The notes below the pieces were generated by a model. It worked only from the letters and a program-made list of their open reading frames with translations, was not told where the DNA came from and did not search any database. A stretch of DNA of 64,000 nt from Agromyces archimandritae. Lineage in GTDB: Bacteria > Actinomycetota > Actinomycetes > Actinomycetales > Microbacteriaceae. The translations under genes and the position numbers were made by a program. The stretch is from the NCBI RefSeq assembly GCF_018024495.1, contig NZ_CP071696.1, positions 3,162,001-3,226,000 on the forward strand. Direction: 5' to 3'. Below, piece after piece: positions 44,046 to 55,829 of this stretch. Every line of letters starts with the position of its first letter. Position 1 is the first letter of the stretch.

Positions 44046-44986
44046 CGAATCCCATCCCGCCGCAGTCCGCGAGCCTGCGGGGCGCCGTCGACCTGTCCGG
44101 CCTCGTCAACCGTCCGGCCCCGCAGGCCGGCGGCGACGAAGCCGTGCAGACGGTGCCCTCGTTCGTCGTCGCCGCCGACGAGACCTCGTTCCAGGGGGTG
44201 CTCGAGCTCTCGCGCACCGTTCCCGTCGTCGTCGGCCTGTGGTCGGCGCGCAGCCAGGCCAGCGCCGACTTCCTCGGCGTGCTCGAACGCCTCGTGCGCG
44301 AGCGCGACGGGCGGATGCTGCTGGCCACCGTCGAAACGGACCAGAACCCGCAGCTCGTCCAGGCGTTCCAGGTCCAGTCGGTGCCGACCGCCGTGGCCGT
44401 CGTCGGCGGCCAGCCCGTGCAGCTGTTCTCGGGCGCCCAGCCCGAGGACGTGATCGGCCAGGTGTTCGATCAGCTCCTGCAGCTCGCCGCGCAGAACGGC
44501 GTCTCGGGCCGGGTGCGCGTCGACGGCGAGGCCGAGCCCGCCGCCGAAGCGGCCGAACCGGTGGAAGAGCCGCTGCCGCCCCGGCACCAGGCCGCCTACG
44601 ACGCCATCGAGCGCGGTGACTACGCGACGGCGATCGAGGAGTACCGGCGGGCGCTCGCCGAGAACCCGGCGGACCATCTCGCGACGGCCGGGCTCGCCCA
44701 GGTGGGCCTCCTGCATCGCCTGGCGGGTAAGAGCGCCGAGGCGATCCGTTCGGCCGCGGCATCCGCCCCGGGCGATCTCGACGCGCAGCTCGATGTGGCC
44801 GACCTCGACCTGTCGGGCGGCCACGTCGAGGATGCGTTCGACCGGCTGCTCGAACGTTTCGCGAGCCTGCCGCAGGCCGACAAGGATCGGGTGCGTGCCC
44901 GCCTCCTCGACTATTTCGAGGTCGTCGGTTCGGAGGATCCGCGGGTCGTGACGGCCCGCCGGCGCCTGACGAACCTCTTGTACTGA
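44042..44986 (+). CDS. CnoX/YbbN-like thioredoxin-fold plus TPR protein
   Basis: This 314-residue protein has a thioredoxin-like domain (about 38-150: VPVVVGLWSARSQASADF, LLATVETDQNPQLVQAFQVQSVPTAVAV) and a C-terminal TPR-like helical part (AYDAIERGDYATAIEEYRRALAENP and onward). The redox CxxC is replaced by SARS, so it cannot act as a thioredoxin. The cis-Pro (SVPT) is kept. E. coli CnoX (YbbN) is such a holdase linked to GroEL; similar chaperone work is inferred. The ATG overlaps the stop of the upstream membrane protein gene. Confidence 0.9.
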   Translation: MTNPIPPQSASLRGAVDLSGLVNRPAPQAGGDEAVQTVPSFVVAADETSFQGVLELSRTVPVVVGLWSARSQASADFLGVLERLVRERDGRMLLATVETDQNPQLVQAFQVQSVPTAVAVVGGQPVQLFSGAQPEDVIGQVFDQLLQLAAQNGVSGRVRVDGEAEPAAEAAEPVEEPLPPRHQAAYDAIERGDYATAIEEYRRALAENPADHLATAGLAQVGLLHRLAGKSAEAIRSAAASAPGDLDAQLDVADLDLSGGHVEDAFDRLLERFASLPQADKDRVRARLLDYFEVVGSEDPRVVTARRRLTNLLY

Positions 44987-45020
44987 CCTCGTCGGGTCCC
45001 GCGGCTTCGGAGCCGGTCGC

Positions 45021-45503
45021 TCAGCGGGCGATCGGCGCGTAGCGCGCACCGGTGACGGCGACGAGATCGTCGGGGGCGAGTTCGAGGTCGAGGCCGCGCC
45101 GCCCGCCGGAGACGAAGATGCTCTCGCAGAGGATGGCGGTCTCGTCGAGCACGGTCGGCAGCGGCTGCCGCTGCCCGAGCGGGCTGATGCCGCCGACGAC
45201 GTAGCCGGTGCGGCGTTCGGCCAGGCGCGGATCGGCGAGCTCGGCGCGCTTGCCGCCGAGGGCGGCGGCCAGCGCCTTGAGGTCGAGCCGATCGGCCACG
45301 GGCACGATCCCGACGACGAGGCCGCCGTCGAGCTCGGCGATGAGGGTCTTGAAAACGCGGGCCGGATCCACGCCGAGCTCGGCGGCCGCTTCGAGCCCGT
45401 AGGCGGCGGCACGAGGGTCGTGCGCGTAGGCGTGCACCGTGTACGGGATGCCGGCTGCGGTCAGGGCGAGCGTCGCGGGCGTCGAGGCGGTTCCCCGGCT
45501 CAT
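45021..45503 (-). CDS. ybaK: Cys-tRNA(Pro)/Cys-tRNA(Cys) deacylase, YbaK/EbsC family
   Basis: This 160-residue editing enzyme removes Cys mis-attached to tRNA-Pro. It starts MSRGTASTPATLALTAAGI and shows VFKTLIAELDGGLVVGIVPV (the Lys of VFKT is the conserved substrate contact), GYVVGGISPLGQRQPLPTVLDE and IFVSGGRRGLDLELAPDDL. The length is typical. It lies between convergent and divergent neighbours and is not part of an operon. Confidence 0.96.
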   Translation of the reverse strand: MSRGTASTPATLALTAAGIPYTVHAYAHDPRAAAYGLEAAAELGVDPARVFKTLIAELDGGLVVGIVPVADRLDLKALAAALGGKRAELADPRLAERRTGYVVGGISPLGQRQPLPTVLDETAILCESIFVSGGRRGLDLELAPDDLVAVTGARYAPIAR

Positions 45504-45577
45504 GCGGCGGTGCGCGCGGGCGGGCGACGCCGCGTTGCGGGCGCGACCGGCTGGGAGGGGCGCTCGGGCATGCGATC

Positions 45578-45583
45578 TACAGT
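45578..45583 (+). promoter_or_regulatory. Candidate -10 element of the cysteine desulfurase gene
   Basis: TACAGT predicts transcription near 45590 and a 30-nt leader with GGAGG 4 nt before the ATG at 45620. Confidence 0.4.
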
Positions 45584-45619
45584 AGTCGGGGGCGCGCGGT
45601 GCGCCCGGACGGAGGCGGC

Positions 45620-46837
45620 ATGGCGGTCTATCTCGACCATGCGGCGACGACGCCGATGCGAGCGGAGGCGCGCGAGGCGTACCTGGGCGCCCTCGGCGTG
45701 GTCGGCAACCCCAGTTCCATCCATTCCGCCGGCCAGGAGGCCAAGCGGGTGCTGGAGGAGTCGCGCGAACGCATCGCGGCGGCCCTCGGCGCCGAGGCGA
45801 TCGAGGTCGTGCTCACGGGCAGCGGCACGGAGTCGGTGAATCTCGCGATCAAGGGTCTGTGGTGGCGCGCTTCGGCGGTCGGCCGGCGGCGCATCCTGCT
45901 GCCGGGCGGCGAGCATCACGCGACCCTGGACACGGTGCAGTGGCTGGAGGAGCACGAGGGTGCCGTCGTCGAGGAGATCCCGGTCGACGAGGCCGGCCGT
46001 TTGCGGCTGGATGCCCTCGAGGCCGCCCTGGCCGAGGCCGACGACGTCGCGCTCCTCACCTTCCTCTGGGCCAGCAACGAGGTCGGCACGATCCAGCCGG
46101 TCGCCCGGGCCGTCGAGCTCGCGGCGCGCGCCGGCGTGCCCGTGCATGTGGATGCCGTGGCCGCGTTCGGGCAGCTGCCGATCGATCTCGGCGCGCTGCG
46201 ACGCGAGACGGGCTCGGGCGGGGGTGCGGGCCTCGTGGCGGCGAGCGTGTCGGCGCACAAGATCGGCGGACCGATGGGGGCCGGAGCCCTGGTCGTGGAT
46301 CGGTCCGCGGCCATCGAGCCGCTCATCCACGGCGGCGGGCAGCAGCGCCGGCTCCGCAGCGGCACGCAGGACGTGGCTGCGGCTGCGGCCTTCGCGGCGG
46401 CGGCGGATGCCGTGGCGCGTTCCCTCGACGGCGACGTGCAGCGCATGGCGGGTCTTCGGGATCGACTGGTGGCAGGCGTGGCCGCCGCCGTTGCCGAGGC
46501 GCGGCTCTCGGGCGACGCGCAGTCAGTCGGCCGGCTTCCGGGCAACGCGCATTTCACCTTCCCGGGCTGCGAAGGAGACTCGCTCCTGTTCCTCCTGGAT
46601 GCCGCCGGCGTCGCCGTCTCGACCGGGTCCGCGTGCACGGCGGGCGTACCGGAACCCTCGCATGTGCTGCTCGCGATGGGCCGGAGCGAAGCGGAGGCGC
46701 GCGGGGCGATCCGGGTCACCCTCGGGCACGACACCGTCGAGGCGGACGTGGATGCCTTCCTCGCCGCCCTTCCCGAGGCCTACGCGCGGGCATCCCGAGC
46801 CGGAATGGCCGGCCGGTCGACCTCGTTCGACCGCTGA
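45620..46837 (+). CDS. Cysteine desulfurase (NifS/IscS family)
   Basis: This 405-residue PLP enzyme takes sulfur from cysteine. It begins VYLDHAATTPMRAEA and has GNPSSIHSAGQEAKR, the PLP-binding Lys214 in SAHKIGGPMG, and the persulfide loop with Cys339 in STGSACTAGVPEPSH, all intact. The next gene, mnmA, needs sulfur for tRNA thiolation, so this enzyme is probably its dedicated donor. It may also serve iron-sulfur assembly. ATG 45620 has GGAGG upstream. mnmA begins 38 nt later with its own -10 element. Confidence 0.95.
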   Translation: MAVYLDHAATTPMRAEAREAYLGALGVVGNPSSIHSAGQEAKRVLEESRERIAAALGAEAIEVVLTGSGTESVNLAIKGLWWRASAVGRRRILLPGGEHHATLDTVQWLEEHEGAVVEEIPVDEAGRLRLDALEAALAEADDVALLTFLWASNEVGTIQPVARAVELAARAGVPVHVDAVAAFGQLPIDLGALRRETGSGGGAGLVAASVSAHKIGGPMGAGALVVDRSAAIEPLIHGGGQQRRLRSGTQDVAAAAAFAAAADAVARSLDGDVQRMAGLRDRLVAGVAAAVAEARLSGDAQSVGRLPGNAHFTFPGCEGDSLLFLLDAAGVAVSTGSACTAGVPEPSHVLLAMGRSEAEARGAIRVTLGHDTVEADVDAFLAALPEAYARASRAGMAGRSTSFDR

Positions 46838-46863
46838 CCGGCCGACTCGCAGGCCGTCGCGCT

Positions 46864-46869
46864 TAGACT
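46864..46869 (+). promoter_or_regulatory. -10 element of mnmA (leaderless layout)
   Basis: TAGACT is 6 nt before the ATG at 46876. GGAGGG between them is too close to the ATG to work as a ribosome-binding site. Confidence 0.55.
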
Positions 46870-46875
46870 GGAGGG

Positions 46876-47997
46876 ATGCGGGTTCTGGCTGCGATGTCGG
46901 GCGGCGTCGACAGCGCCGTCGCTGCGGCGCGCGCCGTCGAGGCCGGGCACGACGTCGTCGGCGTGCATCTGGCCCTCAGTCGCATGCCGGGCACCCTTCG
47001 CACGGGCAGCCGCGGCTGCTGCACGATCGAGGATTCGATGGATGCGCAGCGGGCGGCGAACGTGCTCGGCATCCCGTACTACGTGTGGGACTTCTCGGAG
47101 CGGTTCAAGGCCGATGTCGTCGACGATTTCATCGACGAATACGCGGCCGGCCGCACCCCGAATCCGTGCATGCGCTGCAACGAGCGCATCAAGTTCGCCG
47201 CGCTGCTGGAGAAAGCCCTCGCGCTCGGCTTCGACGCGGTCGCCACCGGCCACTACGCGAAGATCGTCGAGGATGCGGAGGGTCGCCGCGAACTGCACCG
47301 TGCCAGCGCGGAGGCGAAGGACCAGAGCTATGTGCTCGGCGTGCTGACGGCCGAGCAGCTCGCGCACGCCTACTTCCCGCTCGGCGACACCCCGTCGAAG
47401 ACGCTCGTGCGCGAAGAGGCGGCCCGGCGCGGGCTGTCGGTCGCGCAGAAGCCCGACTCCTACGACATCTGCTTCATCAGCGACGGCGACACGAAGGGCT
47501 GGCTGGCCGAGAAGGTCGGCGCCGAACCCGGCGAGATCCTCGACCGCTCCGGGGAAGTGCTCGGCACCCACGACGGCGCCCGGGCGTACACGGTCGGGCA
47601 GCGGAAGGGCCTGGCGATCGGCCGGCCCGCCCCCGACGGCAAGCCGCGCTTCGTGCTCGAGATCCGGCCGAAGGAGAACACGGTCGTCGTCGGCCCGCGC
47701 GAGGCCCTCGCGATCGCCGCGATCGCCGGCGGGCGTTTCTCGTGGGCCGGGGAGCCTCCCGCCGACCCGGCGACGCCGTTCGCCTGCGAGGTGCAGATCC
47801 GCGCCCACGCCGACCCCGTTCCCGCGGTCGCGGTGCTGCGGGCCGGCTCCGACGGCGCCGACGAGCTCGTCGTGACGCCCGAGCGGCCGTTCGAGGGCGT
47901 GGCCCCCGGTCAGACCGCCGTCGTCTACCTCGGCACGCGCGTGCTCGGCCAGTTCACGATCGACCGCACCGTGTCGGCCGTACCGGTCGGAGCCTGA
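46876..47997 (+). CDS. mnmA: tRNA 2-thiouridylase MnmA
   Basis: This 373-residue enzyme makes s2U34 in tRNA Lys, Glu and Gln. The PP-loop is in [11 protein letters not shown] (about 6-16). The first catalytic Cys lies in [12 protein letters not shown] and the second in [28 protein letters not shown] and YTVGQRKGL are further family blocks, followed by the C-terminal beta-barrel. It also has the actinobacterial [13 protein letters not shown] loop. It pairs with the preceding cysteine desulfurase. Confidence 0.97.
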   Translation: MRVLAAMSGGVDSAVAAARAVEAGHDVVGVHLALSRMPGTLRTGSRGCCTIEDSMDAQRAANVLGIPYYVWDFSERFKADVVDDFIDEYAAGRTPNPCMRCNERIKFAALLEKALALGFDAVATGHYAKIVEDAEGRRELHRASAEAKDQSYVLGVLTAEQLAHAYFPLGDTPSKTLVREEAARRGLSVAQKPDSYDICFISDGDTKGWLAEKVGAEPGEILDRSGEVLGTHDGARAYTVGQRKGLAIGRPAPDGKPRFVLEIRPKENTVVVGPREALAIAAIAGGRFSWAGEPPADPATPFACEVQIRAHADPVPAVAVLRAGSDGADELVVTPERPFEGVAPGQTAVVYLGTRVLGQFTIDRTVSAVPVGA

Positions 47998-48103
47998 GCC
48001 CGAGCGGATCGCCTCCTACCGAGACCTCTGGGACGCCGCCTGAGGCATGCGCGCCAGGGGCCGGCCGCGCCCCGGCATCCCGAGCCGTGTCGGAGGCCGC
48101 CGG

Positions 48104-50464
<2,361 letters not shown>

Positions 50465-50494
50465 GGAGGCCGGGCCGGCCGCGTCCGGCCCGGA

Positions 50495-50500
50495 TAGAAT
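50495..50500 (+). promoter_or_regulatory. -10 element of gatCAB
   Basis: TAGAAT predicts transcription near 50507, about 26 nt before the gatC ATG, with GGAGCA as ribosome-binding site. Confidence 0.55.
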
Positions 50501-50532
50501 CGAGTATCCCCACCCCGAGACGACGGAGCAGC

Positions 50533-50835
50533 ATGTCTGAAATCAGTGCGGAGCAGGTCGCGCATCTCGCGAACCTCGCCCGCATCGCGCTCACCGAGGA
50601 AGAGATCGGCCACCTCACCACGGAACTCGGCCAGATCATGCGATCGGTCGAGAAGGTGAGCGAGGTCGCCGGGCCCGGCGTGCCGGCCACGAGCCACCCG
50701 ATCCCGATGCAGAACGTCTTCCGCGACGACATCGTCGGCGACGACGTGCTCACCGCGGAGCAGGCGCTCGCCGGCGCCCCCGAGCGCGACGGCGACCGCT
50801 TCACCGTCTCGGCGATCCTGGGGGAGGAGCAGTGA
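50533..50835 (+). CDS. gatC: Asp/Glu-tRNA amidotransferase subunit C
   Basis: This 100-residue subunit wraps around GatA and stabilises the GatCAB complex, which converts Glu-tRNA(Gln) and Asp-tRNA(Asn) to the amides. The family N terminus reads [24 protein letters not shown], then [14 protein letters not shown] and the end [16 protein letters not shown]. The gatA GTG overlaps its stop by 4 nt. Confidence 0.97.
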   Translation: MSEISAEQVAHLANLARIALTEEEIGHLTTELGQIMRSVEKVSEVAGPGVPATSHPIPMQNVFRDDIVGDDVLTAEQALAGAPERDGDRFTVSAILGEEQ

Positions 50836-52352
50836 GCGAGATCACCCGTCTGGCCGCCGCCGCCCTCGGCGAACGCCTCGCCGCCGGCGAGCTCAGCTCG
50901 GTCGAGGCGACCGAGGCCCACCTCGACCGCATCGCCGCCGTCGACGGCGCCGTCCACGCCTTCCTGCACGTCGACCGCGACGGCGCGCTCGCCGCGGCCG
51001 CCGACATCGACCGTCGCCGTGCCGCCGGCGAGGCCCTCGGCCCGCTCGCGGGCGTGCCGATCGCGATCAAAGACGTGCTCGTCACGAAGGGCATGCCCTC
51101 CACGGCCGGCTCCCGCATCCTCGAGGGATGGGTGCCGCCGTACGATGCGACCCCGGTCGTCAAGGTCCGCGAGGCCGGTCTCGTGCCGCTCGGCAAGACG
51201 AACATGGACGAGTTCGCGATGGGCTCCTCCACCGAGCACTCGGCGTACGGGCCCACCCACAATCCGTGGGACCTCGACCGCATCCCCGGCGGCTCCGGCG
51301 GCGGCTCGGCTGCATCCGTCGCCGCCTTCGAGGCCCCGCTCGCGCTCGGCAGCGACACCGGCGGATCCATCCGCCAGCCCGCGCACGTCACCGGCACGGT
51401 CGGCGTGAAGCCGACGTACGGCGCCGTCAGCCGCTACGGTTCGATCGCGCTGGCCTCCTCGCTCGACCAGATCGGCCCCGTCACCCGCAATGTGCTCGAC
51501 GCGGCGCTGCTGCAGGACGTCATCGCCGGCCACGACCCGCGCGACTCGACCTCGATCCCGCGGCAGTGGCCCTCGATGGCCGAGGCCGTGCGCCGCGCCG
51601 ACGTCTCGGGCCTGCGCATCGGCGTCGTCAAGGAGCTCGACGGCGACGGCTTCCAGGCCGGTGTCCGGCAGCGCTTCCACGAGTCGCTCGACCTCCTGCA
51701 GAAGCAGGGCGCCGAGATCGTCGAGGTCAGCGCCCCCCACTTCGAGTACGCGATCGCGGCCTACTACCTGATCCTGCCGGCCGAGGCGTCCTCGAACCTC
51801 GCGAAGTTCGACTCGGTGCGCTTCGGCCTGCGGGTGACCCCGCCCGGCGGCGGCACCGTCGAACAGGTCATGGCGGCCACCCGCGAGGCCGGTTTCGGCC
51901 CCGAGGTCAAGCGCCGCATCATCCTCGGCACCTACGCGCTGAGCGCCGGGTACTACGACGCCTACTACGGCAGCGCCCAGAAGGTGCGCACCCTCGTGCA
52001 GCGCGACTTCGACGCCGCCTTCGAGCAGGTCGACGTGCTCGCCTCGCCGACGGCGCCGACGACGGCCTTCAAGCTCGGCGAGAAGCTCGACGACCCGATG
52101 GCCATGTACCTGAACGACATCGCGACGATCCCGGCGAACCTCGCCGGCGTGCCCGGCATCTCGATCCCGGCCGGCCTCGCGCCCGAGGACGGGCTGCCCG
52201 TCGGCATCCAGTTCCTCGCCCCGGCGCACGAAGACACCCGCCTCTACAACGTGGGCGGCGCGCTCGAGCGGCTGCTCGAGGCCGAGTGGGGCGGTCCGCT
52301 GATCGCCCGCGCACCCGAACTCACCCCTGCGACCGAGGAAGGCGCACGCTGA
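50832..52352 (+). CDS. gatA: Asp/Glu-tRNA amidotransferase subunit A
   Basis: This 506-residue amidase-family subunit frees ammonia from glutamine. The Ser-cisSer-Lys triad is in [11 protein letters not shown] (Lys), [14 protein letters not shown] and [34 protein letters not shown] and [14 protein letters not shown] are as in the family. A GTG start follows GGGGGAGGAG. It is sandwiched between gatC and gatB with overlapping ends. Confidence 0.98.
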   Translation: MSEITRLAAAALGERLAAGELSSVEATEAHLDRIAAVDGAVHAFLHVDRDGALAAAADIDRRRAAGEALGPLAGVPIAIKDVLVTKGMPSTAGSRILEGWVPPYDATPVVKVREAGLVPLGKTNMDEFAMGSSTEHSAYGPTHNPWDLDRIPGGSGGGSAASVAAFEAPLALGSDTGGSIRQPAHVTGTVGVKPTYGAVSRYGSIALASSLDQIGPVTRNVLDAALLQDVIAGHDPRDSTSIPRQWPSMAEAVRRADVSGLRIGVVKELDGDGFQAGVRQRFHESLDLLQKQGAEIVEVSAPHFEYAIAAYYLILPAEASSNLAKFDSVRFGLRVTPPGGGTVEQVMAATREAGFGPEVKRRIILGTYALSAGYYDAYYGSAQKVRTLVQRDFDAAFEQVDVLASPTAPTTAFKLGEKLDDPMAMYLNDIATIPANLAGVPGISIPAGLAPEDGLPVGIQFLAPAHEDTRLYNVGGALERLLEAEWGGPLIARAPELTPATEEGAR

Positions 52353-53866
52353 TGGCCCGCGCAGAACTGATGGACTACGACGAGGCCATCGCCCGCTTCG
52401 AACCGGTCATCGGCCTCGAGGTGCATGTCGAGCTCGCCACGGCGACCAAGATGTTCTCGGATGCGCCGAACCCCGCGAACTCCGCCAACCACGGCGCGTC
52501 GCCCAACACCCTGATCACGCCGGTGTGCCTCGGCCTGCCGGGCTCCCTGCCCGTGGTGAACGCCCAAGCGGTGCGCTACTCGATCAGCCTCGGGCTCGCC
52601 CTCGGCTGTTCCATCGCGGCCTCCAGCCGCTTCGCGCGGAAGAACTATTTCTACCCCGATCTCGCGAAGAACTACCAGATCTCCCAGTACGACGAGCCGA
52701 TCGCCGAAGAGGGCTCCGTCGAGGTCGAACTCGACGACGGTCGTGTCTTCGAGGTGCCGATCGAGCGCGCGCACATGGAGGAGGACGCCGGCAAGCTCAC
52801 TCACGTCGGCGGCGCCACCGGCCGCATCCAGGGCGCCGAGTACTCGCTCGTCGACTACAACCGTGCCGGCGTGCCCCTCGTCGAGATCGTCACGAAGCCG
52901 ATCTTCGGCGCCGAGGCCGATGCGCCCCAGCTCGCTCGCGCCTACGTGTCGACGATCCGCGACATCGCCCTCTCGCTCGGCATCTCCGAGGCGCGCATGG
53001 AGCGCGGCAACCTGCGCTGCGATGCGAACGTCTCGCTCCGGCCCCGCGGTGAGACGAAGCTCGGCACCCGGACCGAGACGAAGAACGTGAACTCGTTCCG
53101 ATCGATCGAACGCGCCGTCCGCTACGAGATCCAGCGGCAGGCTGCGATCCTCGCCTCCGGCGGCACGATCACGCAGGAGACGCGGCACTGGCACGAGGAC
53201 ACGGGCACGACGAGCGCCGGCCGTCCGAAGTCCGACGCCGACGACTACCGCTACTTCCCCGAGCCCGACCTGCTGCCGGTCGTCCCGTCGGCCGAGCTCA
53301 TCGAGGAACTGCGCGCCGCGCTGCCCGAGCCGCCCGCCGCCCGCCGACGCCGGCTGAAGGCGGAGTGGGGCTTCACCGACCTCGAGTTCCAGGATGTGGC
53401 CAACTCGGGTCTGCTGAACGAGCTGGCCGCGACCGTCGCGGCCGGGGCGAGCCCCGCCGCCGCACGCAAGTGGTGGACGGGCGAGATCGCCCGCCTCGCG
53501 AACGCGAGCGAACGCGACGCTGCCTCGCTCGTCGAGCCCGCCCACGTCGCCGAGCTCGCCGCCCTCGTCGAGGCCGGCACCCTGACCGACCGCCTCGCCC
53601 GCCAGGTGCTCGAAGGCGTCGTCGCAGGCGAAGGCTCGCCGCAGGAGGTCGTCGACGCACGCGGGCTCGCCGTCGTCTCCGACGACGGGGCGCTCATCGC
53701 CGCAATCGACGAGGCGCTCGCCGCCCAGCCCGATGTGCTCGCGAAGATCCGCGACGGCAAGGTGCAGGCCGCCGGCGCCGTCATCGGCGCCGTGATGAAG
53801 GCCATGCAGGGCAAGGCAGACGCCGCGCGCGTGCGCGAACTCGTCCTCGAACGCGCGAACGCCTGA
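52352..53866 (+). CDS. gatB: Asp/Glu-tRNA amidotransferase subunit B
   Basis: This 504-residue subunit activates the glutamyl or aspartyl group with ATP and transfers ammonia. It shows [20 protein letters not shown], the [23 protein letters not shown] block, [29 protein letters not shown] and [19 protein letters not shown]. The helical YqeY-like tail (about 350-504) binds the tRNA elbow. It shares one base with the gatA stop and ends the operon. Confidence 0.98.
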   Translation: MARAELMDYDEAIARFEPVIGLEVHVELATATKMFSDAPNPANSANHGASPNTLITPVCLGLPGSLPVVNAQAVRYSISLGLALGCSIAASSRFARKNYFYPDLAKNYQISQYDEPIAEEGSVEVELDDGRVFEVPIERAHMEEDAGKLTHVGGATGRIQGAEYSLVDYNRAGVPLVEIVTKPIFGAEADAPQLARAYVSTIRDIALSLGISEARMERGNLRCDANVSLRPRGETKLGTRTETKNVNSFRSIERAVRYEIQRQAAILASGGTITQETRHWHEDTGTTSAGRPKSDADDYRYFPEPDLLPVVPSAELIEELRAALPEPPAARRRRLKAEWGFTDLEFQDVANSGLLNELAATVAAGASPAAARKWWTGEIARLANASERDAASLVEPAHVAELAALVEAGTLTDRLARQVLEGVVAGEGSPQEVVDARGLAVVSDDGALIAAIDEALAAQPDVLAKIRDGKVQAAGAVIGAVMKAMQGKADAARVRELVLERANA

Positions 53867-53979
53867 ACGGCGGTGCCGGTCGCAGCGGATGCCGGGGTGC
53901 GATGTGCCCCGGCATCCGCTCGCCGCTGCATCCGCCGCACCCCCGGCAGTCGTCTCGGGGGACTGTCGGCCGGTCCGCG

Positions 53980-53985
53980 TAGGCT
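53980..53985 (+). promoter_or_regulatory. -10 element of dinB (leaderless layout)
   Basis: TAGGCT is 6 nt before the GTG at 53992, with no ribosome-binding site. No LexA-type box is evident nearby. Confidence 0.55.
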
Positions 53986-53991
53986 CGGAGC

Positions 53992-55245
53992 GTGAGCAAG
54001 CAGGACGGCTCGTCGCGGCAGGTGACGACGGGCCCCGTCGACGATTCGGGCAGCCCCATCCTGCACGTCGACATGGACGCGTTCTTCGCCTCCGTCGAGC
54101 TGCTGAAGCATCCCGAACTGCGCGGCAAACCGGTGATCGTCGGCGGCCGCTCGGGCCGCGGCGTGGTGTCGGCCGCGAGCTACGAGGCCCGGCGCTTCGG
54201 CGTCAACTCGGCCATGCCGATGTCGCGTGCGCTCATGCTCTGCCCGAACGCCGTCGTGCTGCCCGTGGACGGCAAGGCGTACTCGGCGATGTCGAAACGG
54301 GTGATGGCGATCTTCGAGCAGATCACGCCGCTCGTCGAGAAGCTCTCGATCGACGAGGCGTTCCTCGACGTGTCGGGGGCAAGGCGCCTGCACGGCTCGC
54401 CCGCCGAGATCGGGTGGATGCTGCGCCGGCGCGTGCACGAGGAGACGGGCCTGACCTGCTCGGTCGGGGTGGCGGCGACGAAGTTCGTCGCGAAGGTCGC
54501 CTCGGGCCGGGCGAAGCCCGACGGGCTGCTCGTGGTGCCGGCCGCCGATACGGTCGCCTTCCTGCATCCGCTGCCCGTCTCGGCGCTCTGGGGCGTCGGC
54601 GCGGTCACCGAGCAGTCGCTTGCGCGCCTCGGCCTCCGCACGGTCGGCGACGTCGCCGCGATGCCGCCGGCGGCCCTGGAACGCGCCGTCGGGCCGGCGC
54701 TCGCTTCGCGGCTCCTGCGCCTGGCCGTCGGCGACGATCCGCGCGCGGTCACGACGGGCCGCGAGGAGAAGAGCATCGGGCACGAATCGACCTTCTCGCA
54801 CGATCTCACCGATCCGGCCGAGGTGCGCCGTGAACTGCTGCGGCTTGCGGAGAACGTCGGCGTGAGGCTCCGGAAAGCGGGGCTGACCGGCCGCACGGTC
54901 GTCCTGAAGTTCCGGTACGGAGACTTCCGCACCGTCACGCGTTCCCGCACGCTCGCAGAGCCGACCGATGTGGCACGCCGCATCTACGACGAGGCCGTGC
55001 AGGCGCTGCCCGAGCTCATGCCGGAGGGCACACGGGTGCGCCTCATCGGGGTGCGCGCCGAGGGCCTCGGCGAGTCGGGCGCCGGCCTCGCCCTGTGGGA
55101 CCCGGATGAGGAGTGGCGGGGCGCCGAACGTGCGATCGACGAGGTGCATGCCCGCTTCGGCACCGGTCTCGTGCGACCGGCCGCGCTCGTCCGCCGCGGT
55201 GCGGATCGCGTCTCCACCTCGAAGCGGAAGGACCCCGGGACGTAG
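53992..55245 (+). CDS. dinB: DNA polymerase IV (Y family)
   Basis: This 417-residue lesion-bypass polymerase carries the metal ligands in LHVDMDAFFASVE and SIDEAFLDVSG. YEARRFGVNSAMP is the conserved nucleotide-contact block, with ATKFVAKVASGRAKPDG and the thumb HhH PVSALWGVGAVTEQSLARLGL. The little-finger domain has IGHESTFSHDLTD. The C-terminal beta-clamp motif is not obvious in the last 20 residues. The start lies directly behind its -10 element. Confidence 0.96.
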   Translation: MSKQDGSSRQVTTGPVDDSGSPILHVDMDAFFASVELLKHPELRGKPVIVGGRSGRGVVSAASYEARRFGVNSAMPMSRALMLCPNAVVLPVDGKAYSAMSKRVMAIFEQITPLVEKLSIDEAFLDVSGARRLHGSPAEIGWMLRRRVHEETGLTCSVGVAATKFVAKVASGRAKPDGLLVVPAADTVAFLHPLPVSALWGVGAVTEQSLARLGLRTVGDVAAMPPAALERAVGPALASRLLRLAVGDDPRAVTTGREEKSIGHESTFSHDLTDPAEVRRELLRLAENVGVRLRKAGLTGRTVVLKFRYGDFRTVTRSRTLAEPTDVARRIYDEAVQALPELMPEGTRVRLIGVRAEGLGESGAGLALWDPDEEWRGAERAIDEVHARFGTGLVRPAALVRRGADRVSTSKRKDPGT

Positions 55246-55318
55246 CCGCCGCCGCCACGTCCGCATCATGGGCCGGACGGTCACCGCGCGGGGTCTGGCC
55301 GCTCGCGCGTTCGGCGGG

Positions 55319-55324
55319 TAGCGT
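55319..55324 (+). promoter_or_regulatory. -10 element of the GerW-like gene (leaderless layout)
   Basis: TAGCGT is 7 nt before the ATG at 55332, with no ribosome-binding site. Confidence 0.5.
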
Positions 55325-55331
55325 GGCGTGC

Positions 55332-55670
55332 ATGGCTGATCTCGTCGTGGAACTCGCGAACACCGTCGGCGGCGTCGGGGTGAAGACCTCGTATGCCGAT
55401 CCGATCGACATCGACGGCACGACCGTGATCCCGGTCGCCGTCGGGTACTACGGATTCGGTGCCGGCACCGGCGAAGTGGAGTCCGGTTCGGGCGGTGAGG
55501 CATCCGGGGGCGGGGGCGGCGGGGCATCCATCCCCGTCGGGGCATATATCGGCCGCGGCGACGACGTGCGCTTCGAACCGAACCTCATCGCGCTCATCGC
55601 GGTGAGCGTGCCGGCGATCTGGGTCGCGGGCCGCGCCCTCGCGCGCATCGTCCGCGCCCTCAAGCGCTGA
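55332..55670 (+). CDS. GerW/YtfJ-family protein
   Basis: This 112-residue protein shows the YtfJ/GerW core: VKTSYADPIDIDGTTVIPVAVGYYGFGAG, a glycine-rich stretch (GEASGGGGGGA) and PVGAYIGRGDDVRFEPN. A C-terminal hydrophobic segment (LIALIAVSVPAIWVAGRAL) may anchor it in the membrane. The family is named for Bacillus spore proteins but occurs widely in non-sporulating actinobacteria, where its role is unknown. The gene lies alone upstream of the thiamine importer operon. Confidence 0.88.
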   Translation: MADLVVELANTVGGVGVKTSYADPIDIDGTTVIPVAVGYYGFGAGTGEVESGSGGEASGGGGGGASIPVGAYIGRGDDVRFEPNLIALIAVSVPAIWVAGRALARIVRALKR

Positions 55671-55673
55671 GGC

Positions 55674-55679
55674 TATACT
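55674..55679 (+). promoter_or_regulatory. -10 element of the thiamine importer operon
   Basis: TATACT is the best -10 element in the window. Transcription near 55686 starts 4 nt before the TPP aptamer. Confidence 0.65.
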
Positions 55680-55689
55680 CGCAATCGAA

Positions 55690-55825
55690 CACGGGAGTCC
55701 GGTGAGCCGGGCTGAGAGGAAGGTTCTCAACCTTCGACCGTCGAACCTGATCTGGATCATGCCAGCGCAGGGAGACTCAACGATCTCATTTCCCGTGCCT
55801 CTTTCACCTCGAACGAAAGGGCACG
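55690..55825 (+). promoter_or_regulatory. TPP riboswitch with expression platform
   Basis: The aptamer (about 55690-55778) shows the diagnostic CTGAGA (55712-55717) and ACCTGATCTGGAT (55745-55757), followed by ATGCCAGCGCAGGGA. GAGTC (55695-55699) and GACTC (55774-55778) form P1. Downstream, CGTGCC-T-CTTTC (55794-55805) pairs with GAAAG-GGCACG (55815-55825), hiding the ribosome-binding site GAAAGG. TCCCGTG (55791-55797) can instead pair with CACGGGA (55690-55696) at the aptamer base. Thus translation of the importer genes should fall when thiamine pyrophosphate binds. The aptamer is certain; the switching path is inferred. Confidence 0.95.
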
Positions 55826-55829
55826 ATAC

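Noticed and set aside
45020..45503. ProX/aminoacyl-tRNA synthetase fragment instead of YbaK
   Set aside because: The whole length and motif order match free-standing YbaK; there is no synthetase gene beside it.
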